Shown piece after piece: positions 1 through 9,620 of a DNA stretch of 64,000 nucleotides. Source of the stretch: Aminobacter sp. HY435 (GTDB lineage Bacteria; Pseudomonadota; Alphaproteobacteria; Rhizobiales; Rhizobiaceae). The stretch spans positions 248,001 to 312,000 of the forward strand of contig NZ_JANKZL010000005.1 in the NCBI RefSeq assembly GCF_027568395.1. The letters run 5' to 3'. The notes beneath the pieces were generated by a model that saw only the letters and a program-made list of their open reading frames with translations, was not told the DNA's origin and did no database searches. The position numbers and the translations under genes were made by a program. Numbering within the stretch: position 1 is the stretch's first letter; each line of letters begins with the position of its first letter.

Positions 1-2
1 CC

Positions 3-2627
3 GGGACGACGCAGGTTACCAACACGATCTCTGGCGGCGACCTGCCGCCCGACTGCGCCGCCGCCTGCGCGGTGACGACGCTGACGCCGGCCAAGGTGAC
101 GGTCGACAAGCGCTTGACCGGTGAGAGCTTCGCCGTCAACGGCGTGGCGCAGCCTGGCGAGGTGCTGACCTATGCCATCACGCTGACCAATGCCGGGGGC
201 ACTGCGTTCACGAACTTCGACCTGACGGAGAACGTGCCGGCGGGTGCGACGCTGACCTCGGTCACGGGTGCTTCCGGCTTCACCGCGCCCGTCGCTGGGC
301 CTGGCACCGCCGACCTCGTGGTCGCTACGGTTCCGGCCAACGGAACGGCGACTGTGACCGTCCGGTTCACCGTCGACGATCCGCTCGCCGACGGCGTGGC
401 CTCGATCGTCAACACCGTCTCGGGCGGCGACATCGATCCCGCCTGCGCGACCTGTTCGGTGACGACGCCGACCGCGCCCAAGGTGACGGTGGCCAAGGCA
501 CTGACGGCCGAGAGCATCGCCGCTGACAGCACGGCCCAGCCGGGCGAGGTGCTGACCTACACGATCACGCTGACCAACGCCGGCGGCTCCGATTTCGCCG
601 GCTTCGACCTCACCGAAAACGTGCCGGTAGGGGCAACGCTGACTTCGGTCACTGGAGCGTCGGGCTTCGGCTCGGCGGTCGCCGGTCCGGGCACCGCCAA
701 TCTCAGCGTCGCCACGGTTCCAGCCAACGACACGGCAACGGTGACGGTCGTCTTCACCGTCGACGATCCGCTCGCCGATGGCCTGGCGGCCATCGTCAAC
801 ACGGTGTCCGGCGGCGACATCGATCCTGCCTGCACGACCTGCTCGGTGACGGTGCCGACCGGACCCAAGATGACGGTGGCCAAGGCGTTGACCGACGAAA
901 GTATCGCGGTCAACGATATCGCTGAGCCCGGGGAGGTGCTGACCTACACCATTACGCTCACCAATGCCGGCGGCTCGGCCTTCACCAACTTCGACTTCAC
1001 CGAGAACGTGCCGGCAGGGGCGACGCTGACTTCGGTCACAGGCGCTACCGGCTTCACCGCCGCGGTCGCCGGGCCGGGCACGCTCGACCTCACTGTGGCT
1101 ACCGTGCCCGCCAACGATACGGCCACGGTCACCATCGAGTTCACCATCGCCGACCCGATCCCTGCCGGGCTCACGGAGATCGCCAACACCATCTCGGGCG
1201 GCGACCTCGATCCCGCCTGCACCACCTGCGAGGTGACCACGCCGACCGCCAAGCCGGAGCTTAAGATCGTCAAGTCGGGTGCCTATGAGGATACCGACGG
1301 CAGCGGCAGCCCGACGCCGGGCGACAGGCTGTCCTACAGCTTCGTCGTCACCAACACCGGCAACCTTGCGCTCGACAACGTCGACCCAGTCGATGCAGGC
1401 CCGATCTTCAATGGTCAGCCCGCCGGCGGCAGCCTGTCGGCGATAACGCCAGCGCCGTTGACGCTTGCGCCCGGTGCGGCACAGACCTTCACGGCGACCT
1501 ACGACCTGACGCAAGCCGACATCGACAATGCTGCCGGCATCGATGACGGCGTCGACAACACGGCCCGGGCCCGCGGCTACCGCAACGGCGTCATCGTCCC
1601 GTCGAACCTGGTGGAATCGAACGACAGCATCGCGCTTCTGGCGCTGCCTGCCGCTGCTCCGTCTGATATCACCGTGACCAAGCAGGCCGGCTTGCGCTTC
1701 ATCCGCATCGGCGAGAAGGCGCCTTACACGATCACGGTGACCAACAACTCCGTGGCCCGGGTGAGCGGCCTGACCGTCACCGACGTGATGCCTGCCGGCT
1801 TCCGCTTCGTCGAGGGCTCGGCGACCGTCGACGGTGTCGCGGTGACGCCTGCCGTCAACGGCCGCAACATCGTGTTCGAGAACCTGGCGCTGAATGGCAG
1901 CGGCAAGATCGAGATCCGCCTGCAGCTGATGGCGCTGAGCTCGGCCGGACCCGGCAAGCACATCAACACGGCGATCGCGACAGACGATGACGGCAACCCG
2001 CTTGCGCCCGAGGCCAAGGCGTCAGTCGAAATCCTGGCCGAACCCGTCTTCGACTGCGGCGAGATCATCGGCAAGGTCTTCGACGACAAGAACCGCAACG
2101 GCTACCAGGACGAAGGCGAACCCGGCCTGCCGGGCGTGCGGCTTGCCACCGTCAAGGGCGTGCTGGTGACCACCGACGCGCATGGCCGCTTCCACGTCGC
2201 CTGCGCCGACCTGCCCCAGCGTATCGGCTCGAACTTCATCATGAAGCTCGACACCCGCACGCTGCCTTCGGGCTACCGCCTGACCACCGAGAACCCGCGT
2301 GTCGTCAGGCTTACCGCCGGCAAGATGACCAAGCTCAACTTCGGCGCTTCGGTCGGCCGTATCGTCAAGCTCGACCTCAAGGACGAGGCTTTCGTCGCCG
2401 GCGAAACCGCGCTGCGGCCCGAGTGGAACAAGGGCCTCGACCACCTCGTCGAGTTGCTCGGCAAGGAGCCGTCGATCCTGCGCATCCGCTATCTCGATGC
2501 GACTGCCGGCAAGGACCTGACGGATGCACGCATGCGGGCCCTGGACAAGGAGATCGCCAGCCGCTGGCGCGCCGCCGGTCACCGTAGCTCGCTCGATGTC
2601 GAAACGCGCGTGGAAGCAAGCAAATGA
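3..2627 (+). CDS. DUF11-repeat surface protein, 5' end outside window
   Basis: The frame is open from base 3 and the first residues already belong to a repeat unit, so the gene starts before the window; the GTG at 72 is not the real start. Three tandem beta-sandwich units of about 129 residues begin at 93, 480 and 867. Each carries GEVLTYTITLTNAGG, TLTSVTGA and a CxxC pair after NTVSGGD. Two diverged DUF11-like domains follow (about 1263-1650 and 1665-2035), then an SdrD-B-like module with FDDKNRNGYQDEGEPGLPGV. The C-terminal stretch (about 2340-2624) looks like part of an OmpA-type domain. The stop overlaps the start of the next gene by 4 bases (ATGA), so the two are probably translated together. 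An exported surface or periplasm-facing structural role is inferred; no enzyme motif is seen. Confidence 0.85.
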   Translation, partial: GTTQVTNTISGGDLPPDCAAACAVTTLTPAKVTVDKRLTGESFAVNGVAQPGEVLTYAITLTNAGGTAFTNFDLTENVPAGATLTSVTGASGFTAPVAGPGTADLVVATVPANGTATVTVRFTVDDPLADGVASIVNTVSGGDIDPACATCSVTTPTAPKVTVAKALTAESIAADSTAQPGEVLTYTITLTNAGGSDFAGFDLTENVPVGATLTSVTGASGFGSAVAGPGTANLSVATVPANDTATVTVVFTVDDPLADGLAAIVNTVSGGDIDPACTTCSVTVPTGPKMTVAKALTDESIAVNDIAEPGEVLTYTITLTNAGGSAFTNFDFTENVPAGATLTSVTGATGFTAAVAGPGTLDLTVATVPANDTATVTIEFTIADPIPAGLTEIANTISGGDLDPACTTCEVTTPTAKPELKIVKSGAYEDTDGSGSPTPGDRLSYSFVVTNTGNLALDNVDPVDAGPIFNGQPAGGSLSAITPAPLTLAPGAAQTFTATYDLTQADIDNAAGIDDGVDNTARARGYRNGVIVPSNLVESNDSIALLALPAAAPSDITVTKQAGLRFIRIGEKAPYTITVTNNSVARVSGLTVTDVMPAGFRFVEGSATVDGVAVTPAVNGRNIVFENLALNGSGKIEIRLQLMALSSAGPGKHINTAIATDDDGNPLAPEAKASVEILAEPVFDCGEIIGKVFDDKNRNGYQDEGEPGLPGVRLATVKGVLVTTDAHGRFHVACADLPQRIGSNFIMKLDTRTLPSGYRLTTENPRVVRLTAGKMTKLNFGASVGRIVKLDLKDEAFVAGETALRPEWNKGLDHLVELLGKEPSILRIRYLDATAGKDLTDARMRALDKEIASRWRAAGHRSSLDVETRVEASK
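93..1262 (+). repeat. three tandem 387-bp coding repeats
   Basis: Units starting at 93, 480 and 867 are spaced by exactly 387 bp (129 codons), and the third is slightly longer. They are similar in DNA as well as protein, which suggests recent duplication within the gene. The sequence before base 93 is the tail of another unit, so the array continues to the left. Copy number could vary between strains. Confidence 0.85.
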
Positions 2628-5600
2628 GCTCCGTCGTGAAAGCCCGCCTCATGCACATGACATCCGGCCTGCGCGGCACCTTCCTTGCCGGAACGGCACT
2701 CACCCTGCTTGCCACGGCTGGCGTCGCCGCGGCGGCCGGGATGGGCGACATTCCGTTCTCGATCAGCGTCGACGGCGAACCGCTCGCCGAAGGCGCCAAG
2801 TCGACGTCGGAGGATATCGATCGCAAGACAGATGTCGACCTCGCCGCCGTCGACATCCAGGTCAAGTTCGACGGCCTTGAGGCCAAGCCGCTGCTCAACA
2901 TCTCGACTGTGCCGGTCAGGCGCAGCTACAGAGCAGGGGAGACGGTGGCGTTCCTGGCGACCGCCAACTACCCGGCCTTCATAGACCGCGCTGAAATCCG
3001 CATCTACCCCGCCGAGGGGGCGGGTGCGGTGACACCCGTCGCCGTCGTGCCGGTGAAGATCAACGGCGAAGCCGGCTGGACGATGCCGGCGGAATTCGAC
3101 GGCGAGCCGGAGTTCACCTACGTGTTGCGCGTCTATGACGCCAAGGGCCGCCACGACGAGACCGTGCCGCTCAGCATCAAGCGCACCGAACGGGACTACA
3201 CTCCCGATGCGAAGAGGGAAGCAGCCGCCCCCGGCACCGGCGAGGACCGCACCGCCTTGCGCAACATCCCGATCAATGGCGGGGCCGTTACCGTTTATGG
3301 CCGCAACGTTCCAGAGGGCCACCGCGTCAGCGCATTGGGCGAGGACATCCCGCTCGACGACGAACGCGCCTTCGTCGTGCAGCGCATCCTGCCGCCGGGC
3401 GACCACCAGGTCGATGTCGCGGTCCAGGGCCTGTCGAAGGCGAGCGCGCTCGACTTCAACCGACAGATCAATATTCCGGACAATGACTGGTTCTATGTCG
3501 CGCTCGCCGACCTCACTGTCGGCAAGCGCATGGGCGACGCCAACATCGAGGCGGTGCGGCCGGGCGAATATGACGACATCTACACCAATGGCCGGCTCGC
3601 CTTCTATGTGAAGGGCAAGATCAAGGGCAAGTATCTGCTGACTGCCGCCGGTGACACCGGCGAAGACAAGATCGAGAACATGTTCCGCGGCCTCGACGCC
3701 AAGGATCCGAGGCAATTGCTGCGCCGGCTCGATCCGGACGACTTTTACCCTGTCTATGGCGACGACTCGACCATGGTCGAGGACGCGCCGACCAACGGCA
3801 AGTTCTTCGTCCGCCTCGATCGTGGCGACAGCCACGTCATGTGGGGCAATTACAAGACGCGCATAACCGGCACCGAGTTCATGCGCTCCGACCGCGCGCT
3901 CTATGGCGCGAGCGCGGTCTATCGCTCGCAGGAGACGACTTCCTTCGGCGAGCGCAAGAGCGAGGTCACGCTTTATGCCGCCCAGCCCGACACGCTGCCG
4001 CAGCGCGACGAATTCCTGGGAACCGGCGGCTCGGCCTACTTCCTGAAGCGCCAGGACATCACCGTCGGCTCCGAAACGGTGACCGTGGAGATCCGCGACG
4101 CCGTCTCCGGCCGCATCGTCGAACGCCGCACCCTCGTCTATGGCCAGGACTATTCGTTCGACTACATGCAAGGCGTGATGATCCTGAAACGGCCGCTGTC
4201 GTCGTCGGCCGGCACCACCGGCCCGGTGCGCGACGGCGCGCTTGGCGGCAACAAGGTCTATCTCGTCGCCCAGTACGAATACACGCCGGTTTCCACCGAC
4301 GTCGACGGCTATGTCTATGGCGGTCGCGGCCAGCAATGGCTGAACGACAAGGTGCGCGTCGGCGTCACCGGCATGAGCGAGACCACGGGGGAGGCCGACC
4401 AGCAGGCCTATGGCGCCGACATCCAGCTGCGTCATTCGGAAAAGACCTTTGTCGAGGCCGAAGTCTCGCATTCCAAGGGCCCCGGCTTCAGCACCTCGCG
4501 CTCCTATGACGGCGGCCTGACAATCAGCGACGTCGCTGGCAGCGGCAACCGCGACCGCGCCGCGAGCGCATGGCGTGTGCGCGGCCAGGTCGATCTCCAG
4601 GACATCGCCAAGGGCGGGCCCAAGGGGACGGTCGGCGGCTACTACGAGGAAAAGCAGGCCGGCTTCGCGACGCTGTCCGAGCAGGTCTCGGTCGACGAGC
4701 GCATCTGGGGCGCGCATGCCGACCTCGAACTCAACGACCGCACCGGGCTGGACCTCGTCTATGACGACTTCTCAGACGAGGACGGCAAGGTCGAGCGCGA
4801 GGGCACGGCCAGCCTGAGCTACCAGTTCGACGAATACTGGAAGGCCTCCTTCGGCATCAGCTACACCGAAGTGATGTCGCCGCGTGCCATCGCCTCGGGC
4901 AAGGCCGGCTATGACGGCTCGCGCCTCGATGCTGGGGTGCGGCTCGAATACGAGCCAAACGACGACTGGAAGGCTTATGTCTTCGGCCAGGGCACGCTCG
5001 GCCGCTCCGGCGATATCCGACGCAACGACCGCGCCGGCGTCGGCGGCGAGATGAAGCTCACCGACAAGGTCGGCCTCGCTGGCGAGGTCTCCTACGGCAC
5101 CGGCGGCGTCGGCGCGCTTGCCGCCGTCACCTACGACCCGACCGCCGACGACCACTATTATGTCGGCTATCGCCTCGATCCGGATCGCGCCTTCGATATC
5201 GACCGCAACTATGATCTCGTCGGCCGCGACAAGGGAGCGGTCGTCGGCGGCGTCCGCCGCAAGCTCGGCGAGACCGCATCCGCCTATGCCGAAAACAGCT
5301 ACGACATGTTCGGCCAGCGCCAGTCACTGACGCAGACCTATGGCGTCGTCTATACGCCCGACGCGGTGTGGACTGTCGACACCGGGCTTGAGGTCGGCAC
5401 CGTCCGCGACGACACCATAGACCCGGCGACCGGCAAGCAGCGCTCGGACTTCGACCGCAAGGCAGCCTCCCTGTCGATCGGCTACAACGACGAGGAGGCC
5501 GGCATCACCGCCCGCATCCGCGGCGAGGCGCGCTTCGACAGTTCCGACGACGGCAGCCGCGACGCCAATTCCTACCTCTTCGCCACCGGCCTGTCGTGGA

Positions 5601-6217
5601 AGACGAGCAAGGATTGGCGGCTCATCGCCAATGTCGACGCGGTGCTGTCGGACTCCAATGCCGGCGCCTTCCATGACGGCGACTATGTCGAGGCCTCGCT
5701 CGGCTATGCCTACCGCCCGGTCGACAACGACCGGCTCAACGCGCTGTTCAAATACAGCTGGCTCTACGACCTGCCCGGCATCGACCAGGTCGGCATCAAA
5801 GGTTCGCTCGCCAGTCCCAAGCAGCGCAGCCACATCCTCTCGGCGGACCTGATCTACGACCTGTTCCCGTGGCTGTCGGTGGGTGGCAAATACGGCTTCC
5901 GCATCGGCGACGTCCAGCAACGCGTAACCGACGGCTCCGAGACCTTCACGGACTGGCAGCGCTCGTCGGCGCATCTCGGCATCCTGCGCGCCGACCTGCA
6001 TATCGTGAAGGCGTGGGATCTTCTGCTCGAAGGCCGCGTGCTCTACATGCCCTCGGCGCAGACCACCGACTTCGGCGTGCTGGCAGCGGTCTACCGCCAT
6101 GTCGGCGACAACTTCAAGGTCGGTGTCGGCTACAATTTCGGCCGCTTCTCCGACGACCTCCGCGACCTCACCCTCGACGACGAGGGCGCATTCCTCAATG
6201 TCGTCGGAAAGTTTTGA
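2624..6217 (+). CDS. large outer-membrane beta-barrel protein paired with the DUF11 protein
   Basis: This 1197-residue protein has an N-terminal signal (hydrophobic GTFLAGTALTLLATAGVAAAA). Roughly 500 residues of mixed beta, Ig-like or carbohydrate-binding-like sequence follow. The rest is a long series of alternating amphipathic strands rich in Tyr, Gly and Asp, ending in Phe (FLNVVGKF), the usual signature of a BAM-inserted barrel. No TonB box or plug is obvious. The ATG overlaps the preceding stop, so the pair is translationally coupled; ATGs at 2651 or 2657 would shorten the signal peptide. The barrel may anchor or export the DUF11 partner, but that is inference from gene order. I cannot assign a named family. 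Confidence 0.8.
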   Translation: MSSVVKARLMHMTSGLRGTFLAGTALTLLATAGVAAAAGMGDIPFSISVDGEPLAEGAKSTSEDIDRKTDVDLAAVDIQVKFDGLEAKPLLNISTVPVRRSYRAGETVAFLATANYPAFIDRAEIRIYPAEGAGAVTPVAVVPVKINGEAGWTMPAEFDGEPEFTYVLRVYDAKGRHDETVPLSIKRTERDYTPDAKREAAAPGTGEDRTALRNIPINGGAVTVYGRNVPEGHRVSALGEDIPLDDERAFVVQRILPPGDHQVDVAVQGLSKASALDFNRQINIPDNDWFYVALADLTVGKRMGDANIEAVRPGEYDDIYTNGRLAFYVKGKIKGKYLLTAAGDTGEDKIENMFRGLDAKDPRQLLRRLDPDDFYPVYGDDSTMVEDAPTNGKFFVRLDRGDSHVMWGNYKTRITGTEFMRSDRALYGASAVYRSQETTSFGERKSEVTLYAAQPDTLPQRDEFLGTGGSAYFLKRQDITVGSETVTVEIRDAVSGRIVERRTLVYGQDYSFDYMQGVMILKRPLSSSAGTTGPVRDGALGGNKVYLVAQYEYTPVSTDVDGYVYGGRGQQWLNDKVRVGVTGMSETTGEADQQAYGADIQLRHSEKTFVEAEVSHSKGPGFSTSRSYDGGLTISDVAGSGNRDRAASAWRVRGQVDLQDIAKGGPKGTVGGYYEEKQAGFATLSEQVSVDERIWGAHADLELNDRTGLDLVYDDFSDEDGKVEREGTASLSYQFDEYWKASFGISYTEVMSPRAIASGKAGYDGSRLDAGVRLEYEPNDDWKAYVFGQGTLGRSGDIRRNDRAGVGGEMKLTDKVGLAGEVSYGTGGVGALAAVTYDPTADDHYYVGYRLDPDRAFDIDRNYDLVGRDKGAVVGGVRRKLGETASAYAENSYDMFGQRQSLTQTYGVVYTPDAVWTVDTGLEVGTVRDDTIDPATGKQRSDFDRKAASLSIGYNDEEAGITARIRGEARFDSSDDGSRDANSYLFATGLSWKTSKDWRLIANVDAVLSDSNAGAFHDGDYVEASLGYAYRPVDNDRLNALFKYSWLYDLPGIDQVGIKGSLASPKQRSHILSADLIYDLFPWLSVGGKYGFRIGDVQQRVTDGSETFTDWQRSSAHLGILRADLHIVKAWDLLLEGRVLYMPSAQTTDFGVLAAVYRHVGDNFKVGVGYNFGRFSDDLRDLTLDDEGAFLNVVGKF

Positions 6218-6539
6218 AGTGTCGTCGGGAGGCAGGAAATTGGATCGCGGGTAGGGCCATGCCGCTCATGTGAGGCGCCTTTCCGTGATCATCTCGCGGC
6301 GTGCGCGTCGCCAGGGACGATTGTCAGCATGATCTAGACTAGCGATTGGCAGCGAACAGTCCTTCGATCCCGCGCACGCGCCGTTGTCCACGCATGGCTG
6401 TCAGCTCCGTTGCACAACGAAGCTGCCTGACCATCGCGCTGATTGGAAAGGTCGTTGACGCCGTCCCGGCGCCATTCCGCCAATGCGGCACCCGGGCACT
6501 CAGGCCGTTTGCGAGCTCACCTGCCTGGACATGACGTTT
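6218..6539. other. intergenic region, nothing recognised
   Basis: This 322-base gap lies between the convergent barrel gene and the RND pump. I see no convincing open frame with a ribosome binding site, no hairpin followed by a T tract, and no match to the repeats seen elsewhere in the window. Confidence 0.5.
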
Positions 6540-9500
6540 TCAGGTCACCAGGACGGCCCGAGGAGCTTCTGCGGCGACCGGCGCTTGCGGTTCCGCCGGA
6601 ATACGGAACCAAAGCACGTAGAGTGCCGGCAGGAAGATCAGCGTCAGGACCGCCGCCACCACGAGGCCGCCCACCACGGTGAAGGCAAGCGGCGCCCAGA
6701 ATGGATCGCGGATGATCGGCAACATGCCCAGAATGGTCGAGCCGGCGGTCAGGAAGATCGGCCGCACGCGCTCGGCGGTGACGTCGATGATTGGCTGCCA
6801 TGACCTGCCCTTTTCCTCCAGCCGCTTGTCGATCTGGTCGATCAGAACCACCGAGTTTCGGGTGATCATGCCGATCAGCGCGATCATGCCGAGGACCGCG
6901 ATAAAGCCGACCGGCGTATTCGAGATCAGCATGATCGCGACCACGCCGATGAGCCCCAGCGGCACGACGCTGATGACCAGGATCAGGCGCTGAACGCTCT
7001 GCAACTGCACCATCAGGATGACGACCATGATGATCGCCATCAGCGGCAGCATTTCGAGCACCGAGGCAAGGCCCGTCTCGGCGCCCTCGGTCGATCCGCC
7101 GACGGCGATCTTGTAGCCCGGATTGTCGCGGCGCAGCTCTTCGATCTTGGCTTCCGCCTGTGCCACCACGGAGGCAGCCAGCACGCCGTCGTCGGTGTCG
7201 GCCTGCACGGTGATGGTGGTCTCGCGGTCGCGCCGCCACTGCACCGGCTGCGTCGTGCGGTATTCGATCGTGGCGATGCTGGCCAATGGAACCGTCTTGT
7301 TGGGGCCGATCGGTATCTGCAGCGAACGCAACGTCTCGACGTTGGCGCGCTCTTCCGCCGTCGCCCGCGCCACCACGTTGACGAGGTAGATCGAGTCCCT
7401 GACCTGGGTGATCGGCAAGCCGGACGCTGTCGCAAACAGCGTCTGGGAGATCGCGGCCGAATTCAGCCCGACCAGACGGGCGCGGTCCTGGTCGACCTCG
7501 ATGACGACCTTTCGCACCGGCTCGTTCCAGTCGAGATTGGGACTGATCACGCCCCTGATATTGCCCAGCGCGTCGGCCACTTTCCAGGCCACGGCGCGGA
7601 CACCGGCAACGTCCGGTCCGCTGATGCGGTACTGCACCGGCCAGCCGACAGGCGGACCCATCTCAAGCGGCGAGACGCGCGCGACGATGTTTGGAAAGCG
7701 TTCGTCGAGCTGTTGCTGGAGCCTTGCCTGCAAGGCGTCGCGCGCTGCGACGGACTTCGCGATGATGACAGCCTGGGCGCGGAACGGCGCCGGCGCCTGG
7801 ATATCCATCGGCAGATAGAAGCGGATGGGGTCCGAGCCGACATAGAAACTCCAGTCGGCAACGTCGTCGTCAGCGGCCAGAAGGTCCTCAACCTTCCGGG
7901 CCTCCGCTTCGGTCCCGCGCAGGGACGAACTCTGGGGCAGCACCAGCTGCAGGATCAACTCGGGACGGTCGGACGGTGGGAAGAACTGCCGTTTCATGGC
8001 CGACGATCCGATGACCGCAACGGCGAACAAGGCTGCCGTGCCGAGCACGACCGCCAAACGAAGGCGGATACAGGCATGGAGGAACTTCTTGAACCCGCGC
8101 ACGAACGCGCTTTCCTTCTTGCCGGAAGCGCCGCCCGACTTCAGCACCGCCAGGCCGACAATGGGCGTCAAAAGCACGGCAATCAGCCAGGAGATGATCA
8201 GGGCGAATGCGATGACCAGGAACAGGGACCTGGCATACTCGCCCGAAACGCTGCGGGCGAAGCCGACGGGGATGAAACCCGCGATGGTCACCAGCGTTCC
8301 CGCCAGCATGGGAAATGCCGTCGACGTGTAGGCGTAGGACGCGGCCTTGACCCGTTCGTAGCCCTCGTCGAGCTTGGCCATCATCATCTCGACGGCGACC
8401 ATCGCATCGTCGATCATCAGGGTGAGCGCGATGATCAATGCGCCGAGCGAGACGCGTTGCAGCGCTATGCCCGTCAGCTCCATGGCAAGGAATGTCATCG
8501 CCATGACCAGCGGGATGGACACCGCAACCACCAGGCCGGCCCTGACCCCGAGCGCGACGAAGCTGACGCCGAGCACGATCAGCACGGCCTGGGTGAGGGA
8601 GATGGTGAAGCCGCGGATGGCGTTGGTGACGACCTCCGACTGGTCGGCGACCTGGACCATCTCGATGCCGATCGGCAGATCGTTCTGGAACTGGTTCATG
8701 ACCTGCTCGACATTGCGGCCGAGTTCGAGGATGTCGCCACCCGAATTCATGGAGATGGCAAGGCCGATCGCCGGCTTGCCCTTGACGCGGAACAATGGCT
8801 GCGGCGGATCGACGGTGCCGCGTGTCACCGTGGCGATGTCGCCGAGACGGACGAAGCCTGAACCGGTCGGTATGTTGATGTTGCGGATGTCGTCTTCGCC
8901 GCGCAGGTCGCCCGAAACTTCGAGGATTGTGCGATCGACATCGTCGGTCATCGTGCCGGTGGGAAGAACGGCATTCTGCGCCTGGATGGTGCCGATGATG
9001 GCGGACGGGCTGAGCCCGAGACTGGCGAGGCGCTGGGTTGAAAACTCGATGAAGATGGTTTCGTCCTGGGTGCCGAGAACCTCGATCTTGCCGATGTTTT
9101 CGACGTGGCGCAGGCGATTGCGCGCTTCATAGACCCAGTCGCGCAGTTCGCGATCGCTGAAATCGCTCGATGTGAAGCCGTAGATGATGCCGAACGTGTC
9201 GCCGAATTCGTCGTTGAAGAATGGCCCGCGAACACCTGCCGGCAATGTCGCCTGCATGTCTCCGACCCTCTTGCGCACCTGATACCAGAGCTCGGCGACC
9301 TCGTCGGGCGGCGTCGAATCGTCGAGCGTCACATAGATGACCGACTGGCCGGCTGTGGTCAGGCTGCGCAAGGTGTCGAGCCTCGGCACTTCCTGCAGGG
9401 TCCGCTCCAGGCGGTCGGTAACCTGGTCGGTGGTCTGCTCTATGGTCGCGCCGGGCCAGGCCGCATGCACGAGCATGGTCTTGACGGTGAACTCAGGATC

Positions 9501-9620
9501 TTCGCTGCGTCCAAGATTGACGTAGGAGAACGCGCCGGCAATGGCACCGAGCAGCATCAGGAATATGACAAGCCCCTGGTGCCTGATCGACCATTCCGAA
9601 AGGTTGAAGCCGCCATTCAT
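6540..9620 (-). CDS. RND-family efflux transporter permease (AcrB/HAE1-like)
   Basis: Inner-membrane proton-driven pump of about 1026 residues, close to the usual RND length. The start MNGGFNLSEWSIRHQG matches the family N-terminus. The first transmembrane helix is followed by a large periplasmic loop (GRSEDPEFTVKTM and the porter domain), a central block of helices with LTLMIDDAMVAVEMM (the acidic pair expected in helix 4), a second periplasmic loop after KRQFFPPSDRPEL and a final block of helices. The frame is open further upstream, but the ATG at 9620 overlaps the stop of the adaptor gene by 4 bases and is the natural start. It works with the adaptor encoded just upstream. No TolC-type outer-membrane gene is adjacent, so it probably uses one encoded elsewhere. 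The substrate cannot be read from sequence. Confidence 0.93.
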   Translation of the reverse strand: MNGGFNLSEWSIRHQGLVIFLMLLGAIAGAFSYVNLGRSEDPEFTVKTMLVHAAWPGATIEQTTDQVTDRLERTLQEVPRLDTLRSLTTAGQSVIYVTLDDSTPPDEVAELWYQVRKRVGDMQATLPAGVRGPFFNDEFGDTFGIIYGFTSSDFSDRELRDWVYEARNRLRHVENIGKIEVLGTQDETIFIEFSTQRLASLGLSPSAIIGTIQAQNAVLPTGTMTDDVDRTILEVSGDLRGEDDIRNINIPTGSGFVRLGDIATVTRGTVDPPQPLFRVKGKPAIGLAISMNSGGDILELGRNVEQVMNQFQNDLPIGIEMVQVADQSEVVTNAIRGFTISLTQAVLIVLGVSFVALGVRAGLVVAVSIPLVMAMTFLAMELTGIALQRVSLGALIIALTLMIDDAMVAVEMMMAKLDEGYERVKAASYAYTSTAFPMLAGTLVTIAGFIPVGFARSVSGEYARSLFLVIAFALIISWLIAVLLTPIVGLAVLKSGGASGKKESAFVRGFKKFLHACIRLRLAVVLGTAALFAVAVIGSSAMKRQFFPPSDRPELILQLVLPQSSSLRGTEAEARKVEDLLAADDDVADWSFYVGSDPIRFYLPMDIQAPAPFRAQAVIIAKSVAARDALQARLQQQLDERFPNIVARVSPLEMGPPVGWPVQYRISGPDVAGVRAVAWKVADALGNIRGVISPNLDWNEPVRKVVIEVDQDRARLVGLNSAAISQTLFATASGLPITQVRDSIYLVNVVARATAEERANVETLRSLQIPIGPNKTVPLASIATIEYRTTQPVQWRRDRETTITVQADTDDGVLAASVVAQAEAKIEELRRDNPGYKIAVGGSTEGAETGLASVLEMLPLMAIIMVVILMVQLQSVQRLILVISVVPLGLIGVVAIMLISNTPVGFIAVLGMIALIGMITRNSVVLIDQIDKRLEEKGRSWQPIIDVTAERVRPIFLTAGSTILGMLPIIRDPFWAPLAFTVVGGLVVAAVLTLIFLPALYVLWFRIPAEPQAPVAAEAPRAVLVT

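Noticed and set aside
2579-4717. 712-residue minus-strand open frame inside the barrel gene
   Set aside because: It is antisense to a clear outer-membrane barrel gene and has the Val/Asp/His-rich composition typical of high-GC shadow frames.
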